Below, in pieces: positions 13,521 through 21,079 of a stretch of DNA of 21,079 nt. Position numbers and translations under genes: made by a program. The notes under the pieces were generated by a model, which saw only the letters and a list, made by a program, of their open reading frames with translations, was not told where the DNA came from and made no database searches. Origin of the DNA: an uncultured Acetatifactor sp. (GTDB lineage: Bacteria; Bacillota; Clostridia; Lachnospirales; Lachnospiraceae). Location of the stretch: NCBI GenBank assembly GCA_910589655.1, contig CAJUTJ010000168.1:1-21079 (forward strand), written 5' to 3'. Every line of letters starts with the position of its first letter. The first letter of the stretch is position 1.

Positions 13521-14306
13521 TTATCCCTGAACTCTTCCCAACTGAGTCACTGCAATTTCCAGTGAATCATCGTATGTCTGAATAATCTTCTGATTGCTCT
13601 CATACTGACGCGTAATAGCGATCAAGTTAACCATTTCAGATACAATATTTACATTGGACATTTCCAAATAGCCTGATTTGACCAACGCACTTGCATTGGT
13701 AGTTCTTGCTCCTTCTACAGGACGGTAATACGTTTCACCGTACTTCTCCAGATAATCGTAATTTTCAAAATCCACCACCTGTATCCTTGTCACAGCGGTT
13801 CCGTTTTGATAAATCGTTCCGTCATCCGAAATTTTTGAGTCTATCAAGGTATTCAAACGGATCCGGCGGTTCTGCGTATCCAGAACATAGTCGCCGTCCT
13901 CTGTCACGAGATACCCTTCTTTATTCAGAGTAAACGAACCGTTCCTTGTATACATGGTGGATGTCTCGCCTGCCCTATTTGTATGCTCGATTGCAAAGAA
14001 GCCTTCCCCCGCCAGAGCGAGATCGTAAGTATTATCCGTGATTCGGAAAGATCCCTGTTTATAATCCGTATAATTCTCACCAATCTTAACACCCGGATTA
14101 TCAAATCCTAAAGGTTGTGCAATACGGGGACTTCCCATAGACGCATCTTTAATTTTCACAGTCAGGATATCTTGAAATGCCTGACTGGTAGCGCCTTCCT
14201 TTTTAAATCCTACCGTGGTAGCATTGGCCAGATTATTGGTCATAGTATCCATTCGGTGTTGTTCGTTAATCATTCCCGTATATGCAGTATATAAACCTTT
14301 CAGCAT
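13521..14306 (-). CDS. flhO: flagellar rod protein (FlgF / FlhO type)
   Basis: This is a proximal or distal rod component of the flagellar basal body. The 261-aa product has the N-terminal motif LYTAYTGMINEQHRMDTMTNNLANATTVGFKK and the C-terminal motif SNVNIVSEMVNLIAITRQYESNQKII, with the central LALAGEGFFAIE. The ATG at 14306 has AAAGGAG 8 nt upstream. The longer ORF to 14351 has no ribosome site. It follows mreB/mbl after 133 nt, as flhO follows mbl in B. subtilis, which is why I prefer FlhO over FlgF; the two are homologous. A repeat-filled gap separates it from flgG, yet both are on one strand with no terminator between them. Confidence 0.9.
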   Translation of the reverse strand: MLKGLYTAYTGMINEQHRMDTMTNNLANATTVGFKKEGATSQAFQDILTVKIKDASMGSPRIAQPLGFDNPGVKIGENYTDYKQGSFRITDNTYDLALAGEGFFAIEHTNRAGETSTMYTRNGSFTLNKEGYLVTEDGDYVLDTQNRRIRLNTLIDSKISDDGTIYQNGTAVTRIQVVDFENYDYLEKYGETYYRPVEGARTTNASALVKSGYLEMSNVNIVSEMVNLIAITRQYESNQKIIQTYDDSLEIAVTQLGRVQG

Positions 14307-14439
14307 GGAAATTTCTCCTTTCTGTATTCCGGCTTTGTTCCGGCAGCTCAACAGTATAAAAGTAATTTGTCGTCTCTGCCGCAGGACGGAATATCCTACC
14401 TATATAATAAAACATGCACTCCCACCGCAAGGCAATTGA

Positions 14440-15432
14440 TTACTCCTCACGGTAGCCCGACAAAAATTCTACATATCTTCCGGTGCCGACTGCAACGGCA
14501 GTCATGGGATCTTCCGCCGTCATAGTATTGATTCCCGTCTTTGCGGAAATCAAATCTTCCAGACCACGCAGCAGACTCCCTCCGCCGGTTAAGACTATCC
14601 CTCTGTCTGCAATATCGGCAGCCAGCTCAGGAGGCGTCTTCTCCAATACACTGTGAATTGTTTCCACAATCTGCGACGTTGTCTCACGGAGCGCCTCTTC
14701 CGTCTCTTCGGAGGAAACCTTTACCGTTTTAGGCAGACCCGTTACCAGATTACGTCCTCTTACATCCATATAGTCAACTTCAGGTCTCTTAAATGCCGAT
14801 CCGATCTTAATCTTTAAATCTTCCGCGGTTCTTTCACCGATCAAAAGGTTATGCTTTTTACGCATATAACGCACAATAGCCTCGTCAAAATCGTCTCCCG
14901 CTATCTTGATGGAAGCGCTGACAACAGTGCCTCCCAGAGAAATTACGGCAATATCGGAAGTACCGCCGCCGATGTCTACGATCATATTTCCACAAGGTTT
15001 GGAAATATCAATACCTGCACCGATAGCTGCCGCAATGGGCTCCTCAATGATGGCAACCTCTCTGGCGCCCGCTTGATAGGTAGCGTCCTCTACGGCTTTC
15101 TTCTCCACTTCCGTGACCCCGCTGGGAACACACACCGCGATACGGGGCTTCCGGAATGTCCTCTTGCCCAATGCCTTCTGAATGAAATACTTCATCATTT
15201 TTTCGGTCACGGTATAATCGGAAATAACACCTTGCCTTAAGGGACGAACCGCCACAATATTGCCGGGTGTCCTTCCCAGCATCAGACGGGCATCCTCGCC
15301 AATTGCTTTAATTTTATTTGTATCTCTGTCAAATGCTACAACAGAAGGCTCTTTCAGCACAACGCCTTTGCCTCTGATGTATACCAAAATGCTGGCTGTA
15401 CCCAAATCGATTCCGATATCCGTACACTGCAT
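14440..15432 (-). CDS. mreB: actin-like rod shape protein MreB/Mbl
   Basis: This cytoskeletal ATPase forms membrane-bound filaments that guide the cell-wall elongation machinery. The 330-aa length is normal. Actin-fold motifs are visible: phosphate-1 IGIDLGTAS (7-15), phosphate-2 MIVDIGGGTSDIAVISLGG, the adenosine motif IVLTGGGSLLRGL, and the family marker RTPGNIVAVRPLRQGVI. The ATG at 15432 has AAAGGGG 10 nt upstream. Position before flhO and flgG matches Mbl of B. subtilis (mbl-flhO-flhP), so this may be the Mbl paralogue rather than the MreB of an mreBCD cluster; mreC and mreD are absent here. A TATAAT at 15520-15525 could serve as a -10 for it, but no good -35 accompanies it. Confidence 0.95.
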   Translation of the reverse strand: MQCTDIGIDLGTASILVYIRGKGVVLKEPSVVAFDRDTNKIKAIGEDARLMLGRTPGNIVAVRPLRQGVISDYTVTEKMMKYFIQKALGKRTFRKPRIAVCVPSGVTEVEKKAVEDATYQAGAREVAIIEEPIAAAIGAGIDISKPCGNMIVDIGGGTSDIAVISLGGTVVSASIKIAGDDFDEAIVRYMRKKHNLLIGERTAEDLKIKIGSAFKRPEVDYMDVRGRNLVTGLPKTVKVSSEETEEALRETTSQIVETIHSVLEKTPPELAADIADRGIVLTGGGSLLRGLEDLISAKTGINTMTAEDPMTAVAVGTGRYVEFLSGYREE

Positions 15433-15520
15433 AATTATATACCCCTTTCAATTATCTCTTTTTATCTTCTTCTATTTCATCCGATATTTCCGGTCTGTAA
15501 GCATAGTCATACATTAGCTA

Positions 15521-15727
15521 TTATAACCGAATTTTTTTTAAATTGATAGAGGTAATATAATTTTTTAAGACTTTTTTCAAATATTTATCGACAAAGTATT
15601 CATTCAATAAAAGTATATCGTCCCATTTCTCGAAAATCTTTATCTTATTTTTTATTTTCTCTGCAAATTTTTCTGTTTGCCAATTTCTTCTTTTTAAGAT
15701 ACTCCCTTTTCGCAAAAATGTTCCCAT
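15521..15727 (-). CDS. doubtful small basic ORF in AT-rich gap
   Basis: An open frame of 68 codons lies in a strikingly AT-rich stretch between uvrA and mreB. The product is very lysine-rich and highly basic (KFAEKIKNKIKIFEKW, YLKKVLKNYI), with no signal peptide or motif I recognise. In its favour, stop codons are common in such AT-rich DNA, so 68 open codons are somewhat unexpected, and a candidate promoter (15776-15804) ends 48 nt before it. Against it, no Shine-Dalgarno precedes the ATG, and its stop lies inside a -10-like TATAAT. It may be spurious. Confidence 0.3.
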   Translation of the reverse strand: MGTFLRKGSILKRRNWQTEKFAEKIKNKIKIFEKWDDILLLNEYFVDKYLKKVLKNYITSINLKKIRL

Positions 15728-15775
15728 TGCTTAGCATTCGAAACTCTTACATACAATTACCAAATTTGTACTCAC

Positions 15776-15804
15776 CTAATAATTTTTCAATAAAAATTTA
15801 ACAA
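15776..15804 (-). promoter_or_regulatory. candidate promoter downstream of uvrA
   Basis: On the minus strand TTGTTA (15799-15804) and TATTAG (15776-15781) are 17 nt apart, each matching the sigma-A consensus at 4 of 6 positions, in AT-rich DNA. It could drive the 68-codon ORF and mreB onward. AT-rich sequence makes chance matches likely. Confidence 0.3.
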
Positions 15805-15867
15805 ATCATCCATTTGATATGAAATGTTTTATTGGCTCATCTAAATGATATATTAACCACGAACCTG

Positions 15868-18735
15868 TTATTTCTTCTCCAGCATCCTCTTAATATACAT
15901 ACCCGTATAGGATTTCTCGCTGTCCGCAATCTGCTCCGGTGTTCCTTTGGCAATAACGGTTCCTCCCCTGTCGCCTCCTTCGGGACCGATATCCAGTATA
16001 TAGTCGGCAGTCTTGATCACATCCAAATTATGCTCTATGACCACCACTGTATTCCCGCCGTCCGCCAGCCTGTGCAGAATCTCCACCAGCTTATGCACAT
16101 CTGCAAAATGCAGTCCTGTAGTGGGCTCATCCAAAATATAGATGGTTCTTCCCGTACTGCGTTTGGACAACTCCGTGGCCAGCTTAATACGCTGTGCCTC
16201 TCCTCCGGAAAGCGTGGTGGAAGGATGTCCCAGTTTCAAATACGCAAGCCCCACATCATGCAGCGTCTGAATCTTATTGCGGATGGACGGAAGGTTCTCG
16301 AAGAAGGGAAGCGCCTCCTCCACAGTCATGTCCAACACGTCAAAGATATTTTTACCTTTATACTTTACGTCCAGCGTTTCCCTGTTATATCTCTTTCCCC
16401 CGCAGACTTCACACGGTACATACACATCCGGAAGGAAATGCATCTCTATTTTAATAATACCGTCTCCGCCGCAAGCCTCACAGCGCCCTCCCTTTACGTT
16501 AAAGCTGAAACGTCCTTTCGTATACCCCTTTGTCTTGGCATCTGCCGTGGACGCAAAAAGATCACGAATCTGGTCAAATACTCCCGTGTAGGTGGCCGGA
16601 TTGGAACGGGGGGTACGCCCGATGGGAGATTGGTCTATATTGATCACCTTGTCCAGCTGTTCCATTCCTTCAATAGATTTATGCTTTCCCGGAATGCATC
16701 TGGCACGGTTTAAGTCCCTTGCCAAATGCTTGTATAAAATCTCGTTTACCAGAGAACTCTTACCGGAACCGGATACACCTGTGACACAGGTCATAACGCC
16801 CAGCGGAAAATCCACATTGATGTTTTTTAAATTATTCTCCTGTGCTCCCACTACCTTCAGCCAACCGGCAGGTTTTCTGCGCTGTTCCGGAACGGGAATC
16901 TTCAGTTCACCGCTTAAATATTTTCCCGTGACGGATTCGGGAATCTTCATAATCTCTTCCGCCGTACCGCAGGCCACCACTTCGCCGCCATGAGAACCTG
17001 CACCGGGGCCGATATCCACCACATAATCCGCCGCCAGCATGGTATCCTCGTCATGTTCCACAACGATTAAGGTATTTCCTAAATCACGGAGATTTTTCAA
17101 AGTATTCAGCAGCTTGTCGTTATCGCGCTGATGAAGGCCGATGCTGGGTTCGTCCAAAATATAACATACCCCTACCAGACCGGAACCGATCTGAGTAGCC
17201 AGACGGATTCTCTGGCTCTCGCCGCCGGACAATGTACCCGTGGCTCTGGACAGAGACAAGTAATCCAATCCCACATCCACCAAAAATCCTACTCTTGCAC
17301 GGATCTCCTTTAATATCTGTTTGCCGATCAGCAGCTGCTGATTCGTCAATTCCATATCGCCCAGAAATTCAAAAAGATCTCGTATGGAAGAAGATGTGAT
17401 TTCATAAATATTTTTGTTGCATACCGTTACCGCCAAAGACTCCTTCTTCAAACGCATTCCCTTACAAACCTTGCACGGGGTGATGCGCATAAAGCTCTCA
17501 TACTCCTGCTTCATGGTTTCGGAAAAGGTTTCCTTATACTTCCGCTCCACATTTTTTACCAGTCCTTCAAAAGCCACCGGGTAAACCCCCCGCCCCCTCT
17601 GGCCTTGATAGTGTACCTCCACTTCTTTTCCGTCGGTGCCGTAGAGCAGAATCTTTTTTGCTTTCTCCGATAACTCCTGATAAGGGGTATGCAAGTCAAA
17701 ATCATACTCTTTGCAAAGTGCTTGTAATATAGCATTGGTAAAACTGGATTTATCCGTGCAGGATTGCCAGCCGGTCACAACGATTGCCCCTTGACTGATG
17801 CTCAACTCCTTGTTAGGGATCATAAGCTCTTCGTCAAATTCCATTTTGTAGCCCAATCCCACACATTCCGGACAGGCACCGAAAGGATTGTTGAAAGAAA
17901 AGCTCCTTGGTTCAATCTCACTGATGCCCACACCGCAGTCAGGGCAGGAAAAACTCTGGCTGAAAGTGAGCGGTTCTCCATCGATCACATCAACCAGCAG
18001 CAATCCGTCCGCCAGTGACAATACATTTTCAATAGAGTCTGCAAGACGTCTTTCGATACCTTCCTTTACTACCAGCCTGTCTACCACAATTTCAACATTA
18101 TGCTTAATATTTTTATCCAGAGAGATCTCCTCTGTCAGCTCATACAGACTGCCGTCGATTCTCACACGCACATACCCGCTTTTTTTAGCACGTTCCAGAA
18201 CTTTCTCATGCCGGCCCTTACGTCCTCTGACTACGGGTGCCAGCAGCTGAATCTTTGTGCCCTGTCCCAGCTCCAGAATCTGATCTACCATCTGATCCAC
18301 TGTCTGCTTTGCAATTTCCCGCCCGCAATTGGGGCAGTGGGGAATCCCGATCCTTGCGTACAACAGACGGAAATAATCATAAATCTCCGTCACGGTTCCC
18401 ACAGTGGAACGGGGATTGCGGTTTGTGGATTTCTGATCAATGGATATGGCAGGAGATAGTCCGTCTATCCTCTCCACATTAGGCTTCTCCATCTGTCCGA
18501 GGAACATTCTGGCATAGGAGGATAGGGACTCCATGTAACGGCGCTGTCCCTCCGCATAAATGGTATCAAAAGCCAGAGATGATTTTCCGGATCCGGACAT
18601 TCCCGTCAAAACCACCATCTCATTTCTGGGAATATCAACATTAATATTCTTTAAATTATTTTCGCAGGCTCCCCGAACTTTAATAAAGCCTCCTGCACTC
18701 TGGCTTCGCGGGCGCATCTTCTTTGTTTCATCCAT
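15868..18735 (-). CDS. uvrA: excinuclease ABC subunit A
   Basis: UvrA is the damage-sensing ATPase that loads UvrB in nucleotide excision repair. The 955-aa length is normal. It has two ABC modules. The first has Walker A TGMSGSGKS (44-52), signature LSGGESQ (502-508) and Walker B YILDEPSIGLH. The second has Walker A TGVSGSGKS (652-660), signature LSGGEAQ (842-848) and YILDEPTTGLH. Zinc modules are at Cys264/267/288/291 and Cys752/755/775/778, the second being the DNA-binding one. The ATG at 18735 has AAGGAAG 10 nt upstream; an in-frame ATG at 18717 is less likely. It follows uvrB after 444 nt and appears to have its own promoter (18801-18828). Long plus-strand frames opposite it are shadows. 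Confidence 0.97.
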   Translation of the reverse strand: MDETKKMRPRSQSAGGFIKVRGACENNLKNINVDIPRNEMVVLTGMSGSGKSSLAFDTIYAEGQRRYMESLSSYARMFLGQMEKPNVERIDGLSPAISIDQKSTNRNPRSTVGTVTEIYDYFRLLYARIGIPHCPNCGREIAKQTVDQMVDQILELGQGTKIQLLAPVVRGRKGRHEKVLERAKKSGYVRVRIDGSLYELTEEISLDKNIKHNVEIVVDRLVVKEGIERRLADSIENVLSLADGLLLVDVIDGEPLTFSQSFSCPDCGVGISEIEPRSFSFNNPFGACPECVGLGYKMEFDEELMIPNKELSISQGAIVVTGWQSCTDKSSFTNAILQALCKEYDFDLHTPYQELSEKAKKILLYGTDGKEVEVHYQGQRGRGVYPVAFEGLVKNVERKYKETFSETMKQEYESFMRITPCKVCKGMRLKKESLAVTVCNKNIYEITSSSIRDLFEFLGDMELTNQQLLIGKQILKEIRARVGFLVDVGLDYLSLSRATGTLSGGESQRIRLATQIGSGLVGVCYILDEPSIGLHQRDNDKLLNTLKNLRDLGNTLIVVEHDEDTMLAADYVVDIGPGAGSHGGEVVACGTAEEIMKIPESVTGKYLSGELKIPVPEQRRKPAGWLKVVGAQENNLKNINVDFPLGVMTCVTGVSGSGKSSLVNEILYKHLARDLNRARCIPGKHKSIEGMEQLDKVINIDQSPIGRTPRSNPATYTGVFDQIRDLFASTADAKTKGYTKGRFSFNVKGGRCEACGGDGIIKIEMHFLPDVYVPCEVCGGKRYNRETLDVKYKGKNIFDVLDMTVEEALPFFENLPSIRNKIQTLHDVGLAYLKLGHPSTTLSGGEAQRIKLATELSKRSTGRTIYILDEPTTGLHFADVHKLVEILHRLADGGNTVVVIEHNLDVIKTADYILDIGPEGGDRGGTVIAKGTPEQIADSEKSYTGMYIKRMLEKK

Positions 18736-18755
18736 TGTCGTATAACTTCCTTTTC

Positions 18756-18791
18756 TTGATTTTATTGACTTTCTTGATTTTATTGACTTTC
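18756..18791. repeat. perfect 18-bp direct repeat in the uvrA leader
   Basis: TTGATTTTATTGACTTTC occurs twice back to back (18756-18773 and 18774-18791) without mismatch. It lies between the candidate uvrA promoter and the uvrA ribosome site, so it would be part of the transcript leader. It is probably a replication-slippage duplication. Confidence 0.85.
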
Positions 18792-18800
18792 CTGCTTTTC

Positions 18801-18828
18801 CTTATATTACTGATTTTACATTTTTCAA
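18801..18828 (-). promoter_or_regulatory. candidate sigma-A promoter of uvrA
   Basis: On the minus strand TTGAAA (18823-18828) and TATAAG (18801-18806) are 16 nt apart, each 5 of 6 to consensus. Transcription would begin near 18794, giving a leader of about 58 nt that contains the 18-bp direct repeat. No LexA-type box was recognised beside it. Confidence 0.45.
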
Positions 18829-18872
18829 AATATTCCCTGTGTATTATTTTTCTATTTTTCTTATTCTTTATT

Positions 18873-18984
18873 CACATTTCCGGACATACCGGAGCGGCAT
18901 ACCCTCCTGCACAGTCCATGCCTTCCGGCACAAACAATTTATGAATCGGTGCAAGGCCGGCACAAACAATCAATGAATTGCCGG
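18873..18984 (-). repeat. dispersed hairpin element, copy 3 with a partial second core
   Basis: The core hairpin is 18925-18960: CCGG arms, GCAC/GTGC, then CGATT opposite AATTG (with one G-T pair). After it on the minus strand come CCGGAAGG, ATGGACTGTGCAGGAGGGTA and a CCGGTATGTCCGGAA end at about 18873, matching copy 2 segment by segment. A truncated duplicate of the core (18957-18984) is fused to it and shares the CCGG at 18957-18960. The element lies between the uvrB stop and the uvrA promoter. Confidence 0.8.
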
Positions 18985-19179
18985 AAATCATGCCATGGCT
19001 TGGCCGAGGCTCAGTCAACGCCCCCGCTGCCGGCAACGATGCATCAGGCTTACAGCACTGCAGAACACAATACATCCGCAAGACGCTATGGTATATGCCC
19101 CCCCGCGGTATTCGCCAACTGTCTGCCTCGCAGCCGCTTGGTTCATTGCTCTCGGGAACCAAGGCGGGAATGCCGTCAC
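18985..19179. other. gene-free, GC-richer spacer after uvrB
   Basis: This 195-nt stretch directly follows the uvrB stop on the minus strand. Frames cross it on both strands (for example minus 18872-19162), but none has a ribosome site or resembles a protein I know. No clear terminator with a T-run is visible. Its base composition is more GC-rich than the AT-rich DNA on the other side of the repeat element, so it may be a decayed gene remnant or another repeat module. Confidence 0.4.
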
Positions 19180-21078
19180 CTAATCCTCATCCAGTTTTTG
19201 CAGGTTTTTCTTAAGTTCTATCATCTTATCACGCAGCTCCGCTGCCGCCTCGAAATTCAAATCCGCCGCCGCTCGCTGCATTTTCTTCTGTACCTCCGCT
19301 ATAAGCTTCTCCAATTCCTTCCGATTCATGGATTCGGGATCCTTCTCAAACCGCATCTCTTCTTTTGCCACGGCTTTTGAGATACTGATCAAGTCACGGA
19401 CGGCTTTCTTAATCGTCTGTGGCGTAATTCCATGCTCTTCGTTATATTTCATCTGAATCTCGCGGCGGCGGCTCGTCTCCTCCAACGCAATCCGCATGGA
19501 ATCCGTAATGGTATCCGCATACATAACCACATGCCCTTCCGAATTTCTCGCCGCACGGCCGATAGTCTGTATCAAAGAGGTGCTGCTTCTCAAAAATCCT
19601 TCCTTATCCGCATCCAAAATGGCCACCAGTGCAATTTCAGGAATATCCAAGCCCTCTCTGAGCAGATTAATCCCCACCAGCACATCAAATACATCCAAGC
19701 GCATGTCACGGATAATCTCCGCCCTCTCCAATGTGTCTATGTCGGAATGCAGATACTTTACACGAATCCCCACCTCATTCATATAGCCGGTAAGGTCTTC
19801 CGCCATCCGTTTGGTCAGCGTGGTGATCAACACCTTATTGTGCTCCGCCACCGTCTTATGAATCTCTCCGATAAGATCATCAATCTGGCCTTCTACAGGC
19901 CGCACCACCACCTCCGGGTCAAGAAGCCCTGTAGGGCGGATAATCTGTTCCGTGCGAAGCAATTCATGCTCCTCCTCATAATCCGAAGGCGTAGCCGACA
20001 CAAACAACATCTGGTCAATATGAGATTCGAATTCCCCGAAATTCAGGGGACGGTTGTCCAACGCCGACGGCAGCCGGAAACCGTACTCCACCAATGTGTT
20101 TTTCCGGGAACGGTCGCCCGCATACATTCCCCTGATCTGAGGAATGGTCATATGGGACTCGTCTATAATAATCAAGTAATCATCCTGAAAGAAATCCATC
20201 AATGTCATGGGCGGCTCTCCGGGCTGGGTGCCGTTTAGGTGCCGGGAATAATTCTCGATGCCGGAGCAGAAACCGGTCTCCCGCAGCATCTCGATATCGA
20301 AATTGGTGCGTTCTGCTATGCGCTGTGCCTCAATGAGCTTATCCTCTCCCTTGAAAAAACGCACCCGCTCCTCCATCTCTTTTTCTATATGATCGCAGGC
20401 CGCTTTAATTTTATCCTGAGAAACCACATAATGTGAGGCCGGGAAAACGGCAATGTGATTCAACTCAGCATGAACCTTTCCGGATAGAGGCTCTACCTCT
20501 GTGATCCGATCGATCTCATCTCCGAAAAATTCAATACGTATATAGTAATCGCTGCCCTGTGCCGGATTTACTTCCACCACATCCCCATGCACTCTGAAGC
20601 AGCCCCTATGCATATCTATTTCGTTTCTGGTATATTGTATGTCTACCAGCTCCCGCAAGACCTGATCTCTGTCCTTTGTCATGCCGGGGCGCAGAGACAC
20701 TACCATATCCTTATATTCCTCAGGACTTCCCAAACCGTAAATGCAGGAAACACTGGCCACTACAACGACATCCCTTCTCTCGGTCAAAGATGCAGTGGCG
20801 GAAAGTCTGAGCTTGTCAATTTCGTCATTGATGGCGGAATCCTTCGCGATATAAGTATCGGAGGAGGGCACATATGCCTCCGGCTGATAGTAATCATAGT
20901 AGGACACAAAATATTCTACCGCATTTTCAGGAAAAAAATCCTTGAACTCCCCGTAGAGCTGTCCGGCCAAAGTCTTATTGTGCGCAATGACCAAAGTGGG
21001 CTTGTTTAATGCCTGAATGATATTGGCCATGGTAAAGGTCTTACCGGAACCCGTAACCCCCAGCAAAGTCTGGAATTG
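19180..21078 (-). CDS. uvrB: excinuclease ABC subunit B, N-terminus cut by window edge
   Basis: UvrB is the central helicase-like subunit of nucleotide excision repair. It receives damaged DNA from UvrA and recruits UvrC. The visible 632 residues start QFQTLLGVTGSGKT (Walker A), so only about the first 30-40 residues lie beyond the window. Further motifs are the damage-probing beta-hairpin region YYDYYQPEAYVP, the DESH box, FVSATPSDYE, the motif V/VI segments LLREGLDIPE and QTIGRAARN, and a C-terminal UVR domain (LNFEAAAELRDKM) for UvrC contact. The codons TTG-CTG before GGGGTTACG are internal, not a start. The end ...KLDED is followed by TAG. uvrA lies downstream. Confidence 0.97.
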   Translation of the reverse strand, partial: QFQTLLGVTGSGKTFTMANIIQALNKPTLVIAHNKTLAGQLYGEFKDFFPENAVEYFVSYYDYYQPEAYVPSSDTYIAKDSAINDEIDKLRLSATASLTERRDVVVVASVSCIYGLGSPEEYKDMVVSLRPGMTKDRDQVLRELVDIQYTRNEIDMHRGCFRVHGDVVEVNPAQGSDYYIRIEFFGDEIDRITEVEPLSGKVHAELNHIAVFPASHYVVSQDKIKAACDHIEKEMEERVRFFKGEDKLIEAQRIAERTNFDIEMLRETGFCSGIENYSRHLNGTQPGEPPMTLMDFFQDDYLIIIDESHMTIPQIRGMYAGDRSRKNTLVEYGFRLPSALDNRPLNFGEFESHIDQMLFVSATPSDYEEEHELLRTEQIIRPTGLLDPEVVVRPVEGQIDDLIGEIHKTVAEHNKVLITTLTKRMAEDLTGYMNEVGIRVKYLHSDIDTLERAEIIRDMRLDVFDVLVGINLLREGLDIPEIALVAILDADKEGFLRSSTSLIQTIGRAARNSEGHVVMYADTITDSMRIALEETSRRREIQMKYNEEHGITPQTIKKAVRDLISISKAVAKEEMRFEKDPESMNRKELEKLIAEVQKKMQRAAADLNFEAAAELRDKMIELKKNLQKLDED

Positions 21079-21079
21079 A

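Noticed and set aside
14307..14439. Sigma-28 flagellar promoter before flhO, suggested by GCCGGAA near 14340
   Set aside because: The -10 is only partly like GCCGATAA and no TAAA lies about 15 nt upstream. The same GCCGGAA recurs in repeat-rich gaps.
15832..16713. Long plus-strand ORF (293 codons) opposite uvrA, and a similar one (268 codons) opposite uvrB at 19432-20238
   Set aside because: Both are antisense shadows of strongly conserved genes, without ribosome sites or family resemblance.
18736..18872. LexA/SOS box before uvrA
   Set aside because: No GAAC-N4-GTTC palindrome is visible in the leader or around the candidate promoter. The uvrB promoter is outside the window.
18872..19162. 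Minus-strand 96-codon ORF in the uvrB/uvrA gap
   Set aside because: It runs through the dispersed repeat element, has no ribosome site, and matches no recognisable protein. The repeat explains it.

Overview
The window looks like chromosomal DNA of a motile, low-to-mid GC Clostridia bacterium, most likely a Lachnospiraceae member. This is inferred from the Gram-positive gene orders (cdaA-cdaR-glmM, comF-yvyF, and mreB/mbl followed by two flagellar rod genes), the strong AGGAGG-type ribosome binding sites and the protein sequences. Every convincing gene lies on the minus strand, so transcription runs from the high-coordinate end to the low one. No rRNA, tRNA, transposase, phage gene or CRISPR array was recognised.

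In transcription order, from high to low coordinate: uvrB (its first codons lie beyond the window edge) and uvrA encode nucleotide excision repair. Next comes an AT-rich stretch with a doubtful 68-codon ORF. It is followed by mreB/mbl (cell shape), flhO and flgG/flhP (flagellar rod) and a short FlgJ-type rod-binding protein, closed by a clear intrinsic terminator. Then recD2 (helicase), comF, yvyF and an unknown two-helix membrane protein. After a 430-bp tandem array of palindromic units comes an unknown polytopic membrane protein with an Arg/Gly-rich tail, and then the c-di-AMP and cell-wall group cdaA, cdaR and glmM. The window ends with ptsH (HPr) and leuA (2-isopropylmalate synthase), which are probably co-transcribed from a good promoter in front of ptsH.

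The genes are mostly core. The unusual content is between them. Three intergenic gaps (recD2/comF, flhO/flgG, uvrB/uvrA) carry diverged copies of one roughly 90-nt element with a conserved hairpin core. Base changes in the stems largely keep pairing, and an accessory hairpin sits on different sides of the core in two copies. Two separate local tandem arrays precede the RGG-tail membrane protein gene and flgG. The flgG array resembles copies of the flgG start region itself. A further 114-nt imperfect palindrome lies just past leuA. The best candidates for undescribed biology are the dispersed hairpin family, the palindromic tandem array, and the two unknown membrane proteins around it, which sit next to the c-di-AMP synthase operon.
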